Shown: positions 46,484 to 56,126, counted from the first letter of the stretch. The stretch is 59,455 nt of DNA from Bacteroidales bacterium UBA5762 (GCA_002418865.1 DIEY01000102.1:9834-69288), one strand, 5' to 3'. Notes: a model not told the origin generated them from the letters alone. Made by a program: numbers and translations.

Positions 46484-47218
46484 TTAAGGTTTAGGTGTGA
46501 ATTGGGACAAATCATAGATTCCCAGTTGTTTTTCAATAGCAGCTACTCTTTCTACCATTGTATCGAAACCGTCTTGGCCAAAAAGCTTATGTTCTTTATG
46601 TTCAAAGTCTTCACCCAGGGCAAAATATTCGTTCTTTGAAACGATTTTTCGAATGGCAGGGAACAATACCGTATCTTCACGTGATTCATGCGGGCGGCAC
46701 ATTCCGTTAAAATCTCCAAGCAGTTTTATCAACTTCTGACCTTCGTTTGCATCAGCGAGAGAATTCATTTTTTCCCAAACTGTATAATCTGGTCGGTTAA
46801 GATACGTCCGGCATTGTGTTGTGAGTGTAATACCTGTACCAGTTCCGTTAACAGGTTAACCTTTTCAAACCGGGGAAACAAATAATCTTCTTTCAGTTTT
46901 TGGTGGTAGTCTTCAATAAAAGTCCTGATAATTTATGCTGAATTATTCAGGAAAGCTAAATCGAAAGGTTCATTAGTTAACAGGTGTAGTTTACATGCAT
47001 TGTTTATCAGTAAAATACGTTTCAGTACGCCATGTTCACGCATAAGGTATTCTAATGGGGTTATTTCTTCTTCGCTTTCTTCATTGCAGGAAGAAATTAA
47101 ACCCGTGTGCCTGCGTTAACAGCTATAGTACCCAGAGCTTTTCCTTTTTTAGAATTGCTCTTCGATTGTTATCAGAACTTTTTGAAGAAAACGGATTGTT
47201 TTTATCAAAAACTTTCAT
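46484..47218 (-). pseudogene. Broken Tat-type hemerythrin-domain gene
   Basis: Reading the minus strand from the ATG at 47218 gives a disrupted protein. It has a twin-arginine segment NRRAILKKGKALGTIA, a lipobox-like LISSC, then a hemerythrin (HHE) domain: MREHGVLKRI, EDYHQKLKEDYLFPRFE, LHSQHNAGRILTDQII, and RPHESREDTVLFPAIR near the end. I count at least four lesions: a lost A in an A-run near 47151, a frame change near 47100, a TAA near 46936, and another A-run loss near 46769. Only the last 94 codons (46484-46768) form an open frame. It follows DoxX by 3 nt. Confidence 0.8.
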
Positions 47219-47221
47219 AAT

Positions 47222-47674
47222 TCATTTTTTAAAAGATTTATTAATTTTCATATCAATTGACCATTTCCCTGACCCATAAATAAAAAGATAAATAAGTAAT
47301 AGTGTCATAGCAAAGTCTGTACGGTATTCGTGTGCCAGAACCCAAAAACCTTTATCCATTAATAAAGGCCATTTGGTGGTGATAAAGGCAGTCATCATGA
47401 TAATAAACAAAGGAATTGCTGCAATTCTGGTAAGTAAACCAAGCAAAATTAATGAGCCGCAAATGATTTCGAAAGTACCGGCAAAATAAGCCCAGAATGC
47501 AGGGTCGGAAAAGCCAATTTTTTCAAACCTTCCTGTCCCAACCAATTCAGGAAACAAAAATTTCTGGATACCTTCGGAAAGGAAAATTAATCCGACAATA
47601 AGTCTGGGCAAAAGTGTTCTGCGGTCAGAGACCGTGGCAAGGACAAATGTTTTAATGTTTTTTTTATTTTCCAT
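47222..47674 (-). CDS. DoxX family membrane protein
   Basis: 150 residues with four membrane segments. DoxX family pattern: RLIVGLIFLSEGIQKFLFPE, FAGTFEIICGSLILLGLLTR and a C-terminal TLLLIYLFIYGSGKWSID. DoxX-like proteins are linked to quinone or thiosulfate oxidation and redox stress; the role here is unknown. The frame is intact although the downstream hemerythrin gene (3 nt away) is broken, which suggests it was once part of a two-gene operon. The upstream region carries an IS3 remnant. Confidence 0.85.
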   Translation of the reverse strand: MENKKNIKTFVLATVSDRRTLLPRLIVGLIFLSEGIQKFLFPELVGTGRFEKIGFSDPAFWAYFAGTFEIICGSLILLGLLTRIAAIPLFIIMMTAFITTKWPLLMDKGFWVLAHEYRTDFAMTLLLIYLFIYGSGKWSIDMKINKSFKK

Positions 47675-47716
47675 AGTTTCATTATTTAATTGAATTCAAG
47701 TTAAAAATGCAACTTT

Positions 47717-47912
47717 TTATATCTTTTCTTTTCCGTTTGGCATAACCCCCGGCAAAAGAGCCGTCTCTTCGCCTTCATTATACTTCTCTTTCCATTTGTA
47801 ATAGGTTGTTGCATATATACTGCGTCTACGACAGGTTTCCACAACAACGTTCATTTTCGCTTCTTTAAGAATCGAAATTTTCTTCTAAATTCCTTGTTCT
47901 TTTATCTTGTAA
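47717..47912 (-). pseudogene. IS3-type transposase OrfA remnant
   Basis: The minus strand encodes ISILKEAKMNVVVETCRRRS then IYATTYYKWKEKYNEGEETA in one frame, with KNKEFRRK in a shifted frame upstream. This matches the helix-turn-helix region of IS3/IS911 OrfA ('ILKEA ... YGISATTYYRWKKKY'). It ends at a TAA (47717-47719). No OrfB, terminal repeats or target duplication was found, so only a relic remains. Confidence 0.7.
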
Positions 47913-47961
47913 AATTAGTGTTTTTTATCACTAATCCAGTCCAGAGATTTAGAGGCATAGA

Positions 47962-48140
47962 ACAGTAAATCAGTCACTCTTCAAGCCCATGAAGCCATGA
48001 GATCAGCCTGGTTCAATGAACTTGGTTGATACAGTTTATCATTAAACTACGAAGCATTAAACGATTAGGAGAAACCGTCTGGTGCGAGAGCATGCTGGGT
48101 GGTGTGAGAGGGTGGGGGAGCAATCCCCTACCCTCTCGAT
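47962..48140 (+). repeat. 179-nt structured repeat, copy 2; group II intron 3' end-like
   Basis: Same length and order as copy 1, offset 1,694 nt. Stems: 48074-48081/48096-48103, upper 48082-48085/48090-48093, bulge GC, GAGA loop; second helix 48106-48118/48125-48137; ends CTCTCGAT. Six of the nine differences from copy 1 lie in these two stems, and all keep pairing (C-G to U-G, A-U to G-U or the reverse). Confidence 0.5.
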
Positions 48141-48149
48141 TAAAACGTT

Positions 48150-49083
48150 CTATAGCTGCTCGACATCTAACGCATGCAAGGGCACCACTTCTATGGTTTT
48201 ATCCCCTGTCGCTATTTTGTCCGTTTGGTCCAGCGTAATGATCCACCCTTTTTTTATCCCGAAAAAATTCACGGCATCGAGCAACCCCTTTTGTTCCCGC
48301 TCTCTGTTCTCGTGGTGCAGCTCCCTGCATGCCTGGATAAGCAGGCGGGGCTGATTTTTGCTGTACACCACGAAATCGCATTCCGCACCGTTTTCGTTGT
48401 AATAATAAAGCTCGTCGGTAAGGCGCCGCAACTCCCAACATACCAGATTTTCGAACTTTTGCCCCAAATTTTTTGTAAACGACGGATCGATGGCCGCATG
48501 CAAACCATTGTCGATGAAATACACCTTGCGGGGATTCACCATCTGTGCCTTATAAGAATAGGTGAATTTCGGGAGCAGATAAATCAGATAAGCCAGTTCA
48601 AGAAAAGACAAATATTCCAACACCGTCGTAGAGCTTTTAATCCCTGCCGCCTGCTTCAGCTTGTTGGCCGATATCAGATTTCCCATATTGGACACCATCA
48701 GCATAAGAAGACGTTTCAGCGCTTCGTTGTCACGGATGTTGTACCTTACAACAATGTCCCGATAGAGAATATCGTTTATCAGTTCCTGCAGAATCTCCTG
48801 GTTACCGGTAGCCATAAATTGTGGGAATCCTCCCGTTTTCTCATATTCCAATAACGACTCCTTGCCAGCCGGCAACGACTTATATCCGCAAAATTTTTTG
48901 TAGGAAAATGGGAAAAGTTCCCAGAAGGGTACTTTTTCCACATCGGCGAATCCCCATGATGATCAATGCAAAATCCTTCGAAAGGGTCAACTTCTGCAAC
49001 AGCGTTCTCAGATAACTTTGGTCCTGCACTACTCTCTCCCGTTGAAGGGACAGCACTTATTCCAAATCGGATTTTTTTATCAT
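48150..49083 (-). pseudogene. DUF4143-type ATPase with internal deletion
   Basis: Minus strand from the ATG at 49083: MIKKSDLE then a TAA, then VLSLQRERVVQDQSYLRTLL, and ALIIMGIRRCGKSTLL with an intact Walker A (G-x4-G-K-S-T). The next intact segment (48150-48941) is FWELFPFSYKKFCGY onward, in another frame: the C-terminal DUF4143 domain. The Walker B/central AAA region is missing and the frame shifts at the junction. Complete relatives are about 380-400 residues. The 263-codon open frame (ATG at 48941) is therefore not a real gene start. Relic of an AAA_14 + DUF4143 protein. Confidence 0.75.
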
Positions 49084-49497
49084 AGAGGGTGATATTTGTT
49101 TATGGAAAAATAATCTTTTCATCATTAATGAACAAATCTTTTCATTGCTAATGGATAAAGTTGGCGGTTGGTGTCATGTGCCATGTCCTGAAATAGATTG
49201 AATGTTCCGTTTGGTTAACATGCTATTTCTGCGTGAAATATTTTTTCGTGCAGATTACGGGAATATTTTCTCATGCTGATTAACGCTGATTTTTTTCTGC
49301 GAATATCTGCGTCGAAATCTGCGTACATCTGCGAGAACTATTTAATCTTTTCTCGCTGATTTCCGCAGATTTAAAAACGCAGATTTACACAGATTATCAA
49401 CCGACAACATACAGTGACGACAGACAATAAACAACATTGAAAATCACCATTCTCCAAGCACCAACCATGAACCTTCAGGGTGCCGCTTAAGCATCTT
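49084..49497. repeat. Gene-free stretch with CGCAGATTT/AAATCTGCG repeats
   Basis: 414 nt without a gene. From about 49270 to 49395 it carries CTGCG-AT-type motifs on one side (several ATCTGCG) and CGCAGATTT on the other, plus CGCTGATT units. aaatctgcgt (49315-49324) is the inverted match of acgcagattt (49377-49386). Such repeats accompany mobile relics in Bacteroidota genomes (recollection). No promoter for the M14 gene (minus strand, ends at 49498) is expected here. Confidence 0.55.
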
Positions 49498-52284
49498 TTA
49501 TCGTTTAATAATTGGTATCGTTAAGGCTTGTTGTAGGGTTTCAATTCTTAAAAAATAAATTCCTGCAGTAAGGGTTTCAATAGAAATATAAAATAAACTG
49601 TCACTCTGAAGGGTATTGACAGATAATTCCCATTTCTCTCCTTTAGAATTTATCAAAAATATATCCGATATATTAATTTCTTCGTTCAATTCTAACCAAA
49701 AACCCTGAGTTGTTGGATTGGGATATACTTTAATTGAAGAAATTGATAAATGAGGCACATTTAAATCGATACTAAAGTTGATAAGAATAGTATCGGAGCT
49801 CGAGCAAAGATTTGGTGAAGTTACCCTAACCCAATATTCATGAATTCCAGCTCCAATGCCGTTTGTATCAGCAATAATGGTTTGGGTGGTTTCGTTTGTG
49901 CTCCATAAATAGGAGCATCCTGGATTGCCTGCATCAAGCACGAGAGAAGTTGAAGCTGCTACAATGGTATCGTTTCCGAGATCGACTTTGGGGCTTTCCA
50001 TCACAACTACTACTCTAGGCAGCGACCATTGACCAGTATCGCAAGGGCTTATTTCCCTTGCTTTTATCAGTGCTTGGCCATTGAAACTGGGGTTCCAGTT
50101 TACGGTAGCTGTAGTCCAATTACCAGTGATAATGCCTGCTTCTGTTGGAGTTAACTCCCATTCATAAGAGATGGCATTAGGTGCTCCAGCAGTGATGTAA
50201 TCACTTTGTAAGAGACCCTGGCAAAATAAACTATCTCCCAAAGGAGTCATTGGAGATGATGGGATGCCAAAAACATGGATATAGGCTGTTTTTGTGAGAG
50301 TAGAAGAAGTAATGCCATCACTTACAGTGAGGGTTACGTCATAAGTTCCTGGATTTGAATAAACGATTCCTGTTGGGTTTTGTAAGTTGGAGGAAGAAGG
50401 ATTTCCACCTTGGAAGGACCACTGCCAGATGGTTGGATTGCCCGTTGAATTATCTATGAAATCGATGCCATTGTTAGTGCATGGCATGGTGTTGGATACT
50501 GTAAAATCGGCAGTAACTGGGAAGTAAAGTACTTTTATTCCATCGAGGTCGAAACCAGCATCTTCGCCAAAATAAGAACCACTGCCACCATCGATAATTT
50601 TTAAATATCTTGCTTTGTTCAGATTGGCGTTGCCCAGATTAAATTCGTGTGTTCCATTAGCACTGCCCATCAATTTCCATGGTCCATCTTGAGTTGTTGC
50701 AGCATAAACACTATAAGATTCAGGGCTTGAGTCCCCTTCTATCACTAATAGATCATTTCCATTACCGTTATAAATCGTATCGTACATATCCAAGATTATC
50801 CAGCCGTTCTTTCCAAGGGAATAGTTTATTCCATCCGGTTCTCCGAGTGCTGCCCAGGTATGTCCTTCATCATAGAAATTATTCCCGGGAATACGGCAAG
50901 CCTTGACCTGATATGCATAATGGCCTTGTTGTAGACTTAGTGCGATATCAACCCGCACTGAACTATCGGGCAATACTTGAATGCCTGACATAGTTTTTGT
51001 CTTATATCCATTAGCCGAAACTTCAATATTATAAATTCCAGGTACAACATATTTATGATAGTCTCCAACAAGAGGGTCGTTATAAAGAGGAACACTTCCA
51101 CCGATTCGAATTATTGCCGCCACAGGGTTTCCCGTAATGGAGTCGGTAACCAAACCATATATACCTTTGCTACATTGTTCTGAAATAGCAAGCATAGCAC
51201 CCTTATTTTTTAGGTAATATGAATAAATTTGAGAAGCAGGCGGCTGCTTATTGTTTGAAATTTCTATCGACCAAGCAATGCTTCCCCACATACCATAGTT
51301 GAAGTCTTTTGTACTTCCGTTGATAGGATACATTCCATTGTAACCTGAAGCGTAAGGAATATTTGTATATCCGGAATTAGTGGCGTAAACTTGAGCAAGT
51401 TGATGGAGGTGGGGTTGATCGGGAGCCTCTTGAGGCCTGTAGCTCCATGGATAACTAATAAACTCAGTTCCACTATGGTAATCTGTAAAAACAACGAAAT
51501 GATTTTCTGAGGCAAAATTTCTGATAGCTTTTGTTTCTACTTGAGAAAAAGCAGCAGGGCTATTGCCCTTACTGTCCCACATGTATCCTCCATCTCGGTT
51601 AATATCAACCAGATTGGCATTGTAACGGCTCATCTGAACGCGTCCGTCGGGATTGGTCATCACCAAAATGAAAAATTCACGAGTATCTACCAGATTAGTA
51701 ATTTGTATATTCGAACCATAGCCTTTACATAAGTCTCGGGCAAACCTGATAAGGTTTTCGGGGCCTCCCACTTCATCTCCATGTATGCCTGCTTCGAAAA
51801 ATAATTCAGGCTCGTCCTCGTCCTCTTCCACATTATCACTGATTTTTAAGACTGCCAGTTGACGATTTTGTACACTCGTGCCAATAACGATTTTTTTGCA
51901 AATAGCTGGGAATACTGTGGCAAGGCTATCTTCAATGGCAATCAACTGTTCATAAGTGTAATATCCGGGAGGCACTGCTCCTTTGTAAAGGTCTTGATAA
52001 TATTTTTCCATATCAGGAATGCTTATGGAATACTCCAACCCTGTTTGCTTTAGTCTCTCAAGTTCGTCTGGAATAAGATAAAGTCTTGCTATGCCCGGAA
52101 GGGATGAAGGTTGATCATAACTCCATCCTGAACGATGAATGAGTTCCAAATCTTCTAAGGTTTTTACTAAAACTTTTATTTCCATTTCATCTTTTCGCCA
52201 ACCTTGTGCTAAACCTCGAGACGGAATGAGCGCAATCAATAAATATATTATCAAAATAAGAAAACCTAATTTTTTCATATTCAT
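49498..52284 (-). CDS. Secreted M14 zinc carboxypeptidase with PKD and T9SS domains
   Basis: 928 residues, surface or secreted. Signal peptide about 1-27 (ends GLAQ). M14 peptidase about 105-370: HxxE zinc ligands His168 and Glu171 in AGIHGDEVGG, third ligand His270 in FTDYHSGTEF, and catalytic Glu341 in WGSIAWSIEIS. Then a carboxypeptidase regulatory-like domain (about 374-455), a beta-sandwich region (about 456-587), a PKD domain (about 590-674), an Ig-like region and a T9SS C-terminal domain (about 845-928, VYPNPTTQGFWLELNEEINI). Likely trims proteins outside the cell. An internal ATG at 52278 (MKKLGF) is an equally possible start. Confidence 0.93.
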   Translation of the reverse strand: MNMKKLGFLILIIYLLIALIPSRGLAQGWRKDEMEIKVLVKTLEDLELIHRSGWSYDQPSSLPGIARLYLIPDELERLKQTGLEYSISIPDMEKYYQDLYKGAVPPGYYTYEQLIAIEDSLATVFPAICKKIVIGTSVQNRQLAVLKISDNVEEDEDEPELFFEAGIHGDEVGGPENLIRFARDLCKGYGSNIQITNLVDTREFFILVMTNPDGRVQMSRYNANLVDINRDGGYMWDSKGNSPAAFSQVETKAIRNFASENHFVVFTDYHSGTEFISYPWSYRPQEAPDQPHLHQLAQVYATNSGYTNIPYASGYNGMYPINGSTKDFNYGMWGSIAWSIEISNNKQPPASQIYSYYLKNKGAMLAISEQCSKGIYGLVTDSITGNPVAAIIRIGGSVPLYNDPLVGDYHKYVVPGIYNIEVSANGYKTKTMSGIQVLPDSSVRVDIALSLQQGHYAYQVKACRIPGNNFYDEGHTWAALGEPDGINYSLGKNGWIILDMYDTIYNGNGNDLLVIEGDSSPESYSVYAATTQDGPWKLMGSANGTHEFNLGNANLNKARYLKIIDGGSGSYFGEDAGFDLDGIKVLYFPVTADFTVSNTMPCTNNGIDFIDNSTGNPTIWQWSFQGGNPSSSNLQNPTGIVYSNPGTYDVTLTVSDGITSSTLTKTAYIHVFGIPSSPMTPLGDSLFCQGLLQSDYITAGAPNAISYEWELTPTEAGIITGNWTTATVNWNPSFNGQALIKAREISPCDTGQWSLPRVVVVMESPKVDLGNDTIVAASTSLVLDAGNPGCSYLWSTNETTQTIIADTNGIGAGIHEYWVRVTSPNLCSSSDTILINFSIDLNVPHLSISSIKVYPNPTTQGFWLELNEEINISDIFLINSKGEKWELSVNTLQSDSLFYISIETLTAGIYFLRIETLQQALTIPIIKR

Positions 52285-52457
52285 TTAGTTTTGCCTATTC
52301 TGATATTTGGCGTCTTGTTTTGAAAAATTAAACAAGATAGAAATCATAATAAAAAGGAATTTTAAGACAATAAATTTCACTTCTTTGATTTGATTAGAAG
52401 TATGAAAAACCGAAAAAAGATGGCTTGCACTGAAAAAGTATGGAACGCCTTTAAAAT

Positions 52458-55400
52458 TTATTTCTTGATTAATTTGATCTGATAGTTTTGTTGATTGGCT
52501 GTAATTTTTAAAGTATAAATGCCTGCTGGATATGAAGAAAGGTTAATTATCAGATTGTTGCTGTTAAAGTCCTTGGAAAACAGCAATCGTCCATCTATTG
52601 AATAGACTTCAGCTTTTTGTTGATTAAGATAGGGGGTAGTAATGTAGAAGATTCCATCCGAAGGGTTGGGACTAACGGTAACAGTTTTGTTATGGAGTTG
52701 AGTTATTCCCACGCCTGAGCGGCTTACAACCACATTATCGATGTAGAGGTTATTTCCCAATTTGTTGAAGGCTTCGAAGGCGATACGGCAATTGGCTTTT
52801 CCAGCCCAAGCGCTGAGGTCGAGTTGGATGCAATCAGCTCCCCAGCCCACTCCACACCAGTCGTCGGCCGAAGTAGGAATGAATTCTAAATCAGTTTTAG
52901 GGGCAGTTTCGAAAATGCCATTGCCGTCAGGACCCATAGCGAAAACTCTGCTCCAACTGGTTCCGCAATCGTCGCTTACTAAAATAATTAAGGAATCAAT
53001 TTGGTTAAATCTTTGGGCATAAGCATGTTCGAATGAAAGAATTACTTTGTTTTCGTTCGAGAAATTTAAAGGAGGACTAATCAGGCGATCGCGCTGATTC
53101 ATCAGATAGTAATAGAAAAACTGCATTCGGGCAGCAGAAGATAAGCCGTTGAGGCCTTCAACCTGAGCTGTATCCCATGTAATGCCCATATCGGGGTTTT
53201 CTATTGTCCATAATCGATCAGCATAACCCGAAGTTTCGAAATCATCATAAAAAGGTATAGGATAACCTCCTGAATGAATGTAGTTTTGCTTTGTAACGGA
53301 AGAAGTACCATTGGGGTTAGTAGCAGTAAGGGTTATGGTGTAATCGGTATTATCATTAAACTGAACGACGGGATTTTGAGAGTTGTAGAAGGTTCCATCA
53401 TGGAAGGCTATAGTATTGGGTTCGAATTGCCAATTCCAAGCAATGGGTCCGTACAAGGTAGTATCATATAGGTGAACTATTTGCCCTGAACATGGAATAG
53501 GATTATCGGCATAAAATCCTGGTTGGGGTAATATGGTGTAACTAACGGTAATATAATGTTGAATTTCTATAGAATCTGTGCCAAGTGAATTACTGATAAT
53601 GAGTTTTACGCTGAAAGAACCTGGATTATTATAAGTAATGGTTGGATTTTGTAAGTTGGAAGTCGAAGGTTGGCCTCCCTCGAAAATCCATTGCCATGAA
53701 CTTGGGATACCACTCGAAAGATCTTTGAAGTGTACTTGACCTGTAACGGGTACTATGGTAACATCTGATGAGAAAGAAGCCGAAGGTGAAGTACGATAAA
53801 CACTCGATGACCATGCACCTCGACCGTAAGTCCCTGCTCTAATGCGATCATATTCGTTATTTTGATTATTATAGGCTATTTCAATTTCTCGTATGGAAGC
53901 ATCCACTGGCAAGCCACGGCTAAATTGTATCCAGTCATTCAGGGTTGAATCCTTGTAAAATACCCCTATATCTGAAGCAACATAAAGTCCTTGATGAGCT
54001 CTTTTATAGAAGGCAATGGAAGAATATTCCACATTGGGCAAGCTTCCACTAATGTCGGTCCAGTTTTGTCCACGATTCTCCGATTTATAGATATTTCCAC
54101 CTAAGGCCATATAAACAATATTGGGATTTGTAGGATGAGGCCTCAAAGCAGAGGGAGTTTGTCCTGAAACGGGTAACAAAGGTGTAAGATTTATCCATGA
54201 AGGTTGTCCTACATTTGCATTGTCGGTACGGAAGAGTTTATTGTCCCAACGGGCAAAATATAAAATATCAGGATTTGCTGGTGATTGCTCAACTACACGA
54301 ATATTATTATTGTTGTTACCGCCGAGATTATCGGATATTTTAGTCCATTGTGGAGTAGTACGAATAGATTGACCACGCCAGATGTTCTTGTAACCGATGA
54401 ACATTCTATCAGGATCGGCAACATGCAAGGTATAAGGAGTAACCCAATCGCCATCTTCGGTAATTCCAAACTTTCCTTTAGCCGCAATGGTGTAACCTCC
54501 GCTGTTATTGTAAAAACGAGCAATGTCGCCATAGTATAAGGAAGCATACGAATAAGCAGACTCCTGATAATCTATAATGCATTCCATACCATCGCCTCCT
54601 CTTGTATCGGCCCATATATTATTAATTAAAGTAGAAGTACCATTGTCTTGCATTCCTATGATTAAATGCGAAGTATCGCTCACGTCTTGACCGATTTTAT
54701 AAATTTGGCTAATTACCAAGCCACTTGTATAATCTGTCCAAGTTTGTCCTTGATTGGCCGTAGAATAAATTCCACCGTCATTACCCACATACAGATGATG
54801 ATTAATAGGAGAGAATTCAAACACATGTTGGTCGGCGTGAACTGCTTGAACATTGCATCCACCATACCAATGGGCCGTGATTTGCCATTCTGCTCCACCA
54901 TTATATGATTTCCAGATATTTATACCTCCTGCATAGATTAAATTGGGGTTCACAGGGTCGGCGGCAATTTCCAAATCGTACCAAGCTTGACCTCCAGAAC
55001 CGCTTCCATCACAACTCCAATCTAATATATTGGGGCTGCTGCTCATGGTTATGAATGAACTTCCACCATCCATTGAACGATACAAACCTTTGAACCCACT
55101 GCTATTATCCGAAACCAACAAATAAACATATTCGGGGTTGGCAGGTGTAACCGCAACTACGGCGCGTTGTCCTCCACTCAATCCATTGGTGATTTGTGTA
55201 AAATTTTCGCCTCCATCGGTCGATCGAAAAAAATTGGCCCCTGAACAAGCATATATAATATCAGGATTGTTGGGTTTGAAGACTATGTCTTTGAAATTTC
55301 CTGTTTTTTTGATAGCCCAATTGGCTCCTCCATCCGTTGTTTTGAAAATTCCACCTGAAGTTGCTGCCAATAATGTTGATGGATTTGTGGGATGCTGAAT

Positions 55401-56096
55401 CAAGCGCCCAACGGTTTTTTCGCCCATTCCATTATTCCATAATTGCCAAGTCGATCCTCCGTTGGTACTGCGCAAAACGCCTAATCCGACTGCATCACTG
55501 GCATCTCTATCACCCGAACCAATATAAATTGTATTAGGATTGGAGTAGTCCACTATAATGGCTGAAACTCCGAGTGTGGGAAGACTGTCGGTATTCGAAC
55601 CCCATGTGTTACCTCCGTCGTAAGTATGCCATAATCCTCCCGAAGGAGCACCAATGTAAAAAATATTTGGATTGTTAGGATGAAAAGCTACAGCATTAAT
55701 TCTGCCTAAACCTTTATACCCTAAAGATGGATAAGTCTCAGGTCCAATAGATTCCCAATGACCATAAACCGAATCTCTGTATGATTTGATATAATCGAAA
55801 TAAGCATTCCAGTTGTATGAGGCAGGTTTACGTGTACCATCCGGATAAATCCTTCCGTTACGCATGGAATATTCCCACCGTTTAAATGGTTTATATCCCG
55901 AACCCTTTGTAATAGGTCTGTCTTTCCAATAGGTATCAAAGGCTTTTACAACTTGATAGAAATTTATACTCTCGTCCTGCATCATTTCTATCCAATAGGG
56001 AAATGAAGCTGTATCCGAATTTTCTGATTGTGCCATCATGTTCCATGGCATAAAGAAAATTATCAGTGAGGTAATGAAGATTCTTGAAATTTTCAT
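52458..56096 (-). CDS. Secreted BNR/VPS10-like protein with PKD and T9SS domains
   Basis: 1,212 residues from the ATG at 56096; a frame reaching 56153 exists, but the -7 box at 56127-56134 lies inside it. Signal peptide MKISRIFITSLIIFFMPWNM. Residues about 90-690 contain a repeated sortilin/sialidase-like array of S-x-D-G-G-x-x-W boxes (TYDGGNTWGS, TTDGGANWAI, MDGGSSFIT). Two PKD domains follow (about 695-775 and 780-865), then a MAM/adhesin-like domain (about 870-1095, PFYDDFETSG to NNLYIDNVVVS), and a C-terminal T9SS domain (VSPNPSDGIFYITTPYLNQQ). Probably surface binding or degradation. No catalytic site was identified. Confidence 0.88.
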   Translation of the reverse strand: MKISRIFITSLIIFFMPWNMMAQSENSDTASFPYWIEMMQDESINFYQVVKAFDTYWKDRPITKGSGYKPFKRWEYSMRNGRIYPDGTRKPASYNWNAYFDYIKSYRDSVYGHWESIGPETYPSLGYKGLGRINAVAFHPNNPNIFYIGAPSGGLWHTYDGGNTWGSNTDSLPTLGVSAIIVDYSNPNTIYIGSGDRDASDAVGLGVLRSTNGGSTWQLWNNGMGEKTVGRLIQHPTNPSTLLAATSGGIFKTTDGGANWAIKKTGNFKDIVFKPNNPDIIYACSGANFFRSTDGGENFTQITNGLSGGQRAVVAVTPANPEYVYLLVSDNSSGFKGLYRSMDGGSSFITMSSSPNILDWSCDGSGSGGQAWYDLEIAADPVNPNLIYAGGINIWKSYNGGAEWQITAHWYGGCNVQAVHADQHVFEFSPINHHLYVGNDGGIYSTANQGQTWTDYTSGLVISQIYKIGQDVSDTSHLIIGMQDNGTSTLINNIWADTRGGDGMECIIDYQESAYSYASLYYGDIARFYNNSGGYTIAAKGKFGITEDGDWVTPYTLHVADPDRMFIGYKNIWRGQSIRTTPQWTKISDNLGGNNNNNIRVVEQSPANPDILYFARWDNKLFRTDNANVGQPSWINLTPLLPVSGQTPSALRPHPTNPNIVYMALGGNIYKSENRGQNWTDISGSLPNVEYSSIAFYKRAHQGLYVASDIGVFYKDSTLNDWIQFSRGLPVDASIREIEIAYNNQNNEYDRIRAGTYGRGAWSSSVYRTSPSASFSSDVTIVPVTGQVHFKDLSSGIPSSWQWIFEGGQPSTSNLQNPTITYNNPGSFSVKLIISNSLGTDSIEIQHYITVSYTILPQPGFYADNPIPCSGQIVHLYDTTLYGPIAWNWQFEPNTIAFHDGTFYNSQNPVVQFNDNTDYTITLTATNPNGTSSVTKQNYIHSGGYPIPFYDDFETSGYADRLWTIENPDMGITWDTAQVEGLNGLSSAARMQFFYYYLMNQRDRLISPPLNFSNENKVILSFEHAYAQRFNQIDSLIILVSDDCGTSWSRVFAMGPDGNGIFETAPKTDLEFIPTSADDWCGVGWGADCIQLDLSAWAGKANCRIAFEAFNKLGNNLYIDNVVVSRSGVGITQLHNKTVTVSPNPSDGIFYITTPYLNQQKAEVYSIDGRLLFSKDFNSNNLIINLSSYPAGIYTLKITANQQNYQIKLIKK

Positions 56097-56126
56097 GATT
56101 CGAATAAATATAAAGTTTGGAGATGT

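Noticed and set aside
47717..47912. Active insertion sequence
   Set aside because: No OrfB, no terminal inverted repeats, and the frame is shifted.
46268..48140. Composite transposon with 179-nt ends
   Set aside because: Copies are direct, not inverted, contain no transposase and show RNA-type stems; better explained as intron-tail or RNA repeats.
48174..48854. 226-codon plus-strand frame
   Set aside because: Antisense to the DUF4143 relic, whose domain pattern is clear on the minus strand; no family resemblance.
48150..48941. Intact 263-residue DUF4143 gene
   Set aside because: Upstream sequence encodes the Walker A half of the same protein in another frame; the ATG at 48941 is internal to a deleted gene.
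49270..49395. CRISPR array
   Set aside because: Units are irregularly spaced, in both orientations, and there are no cas genes.
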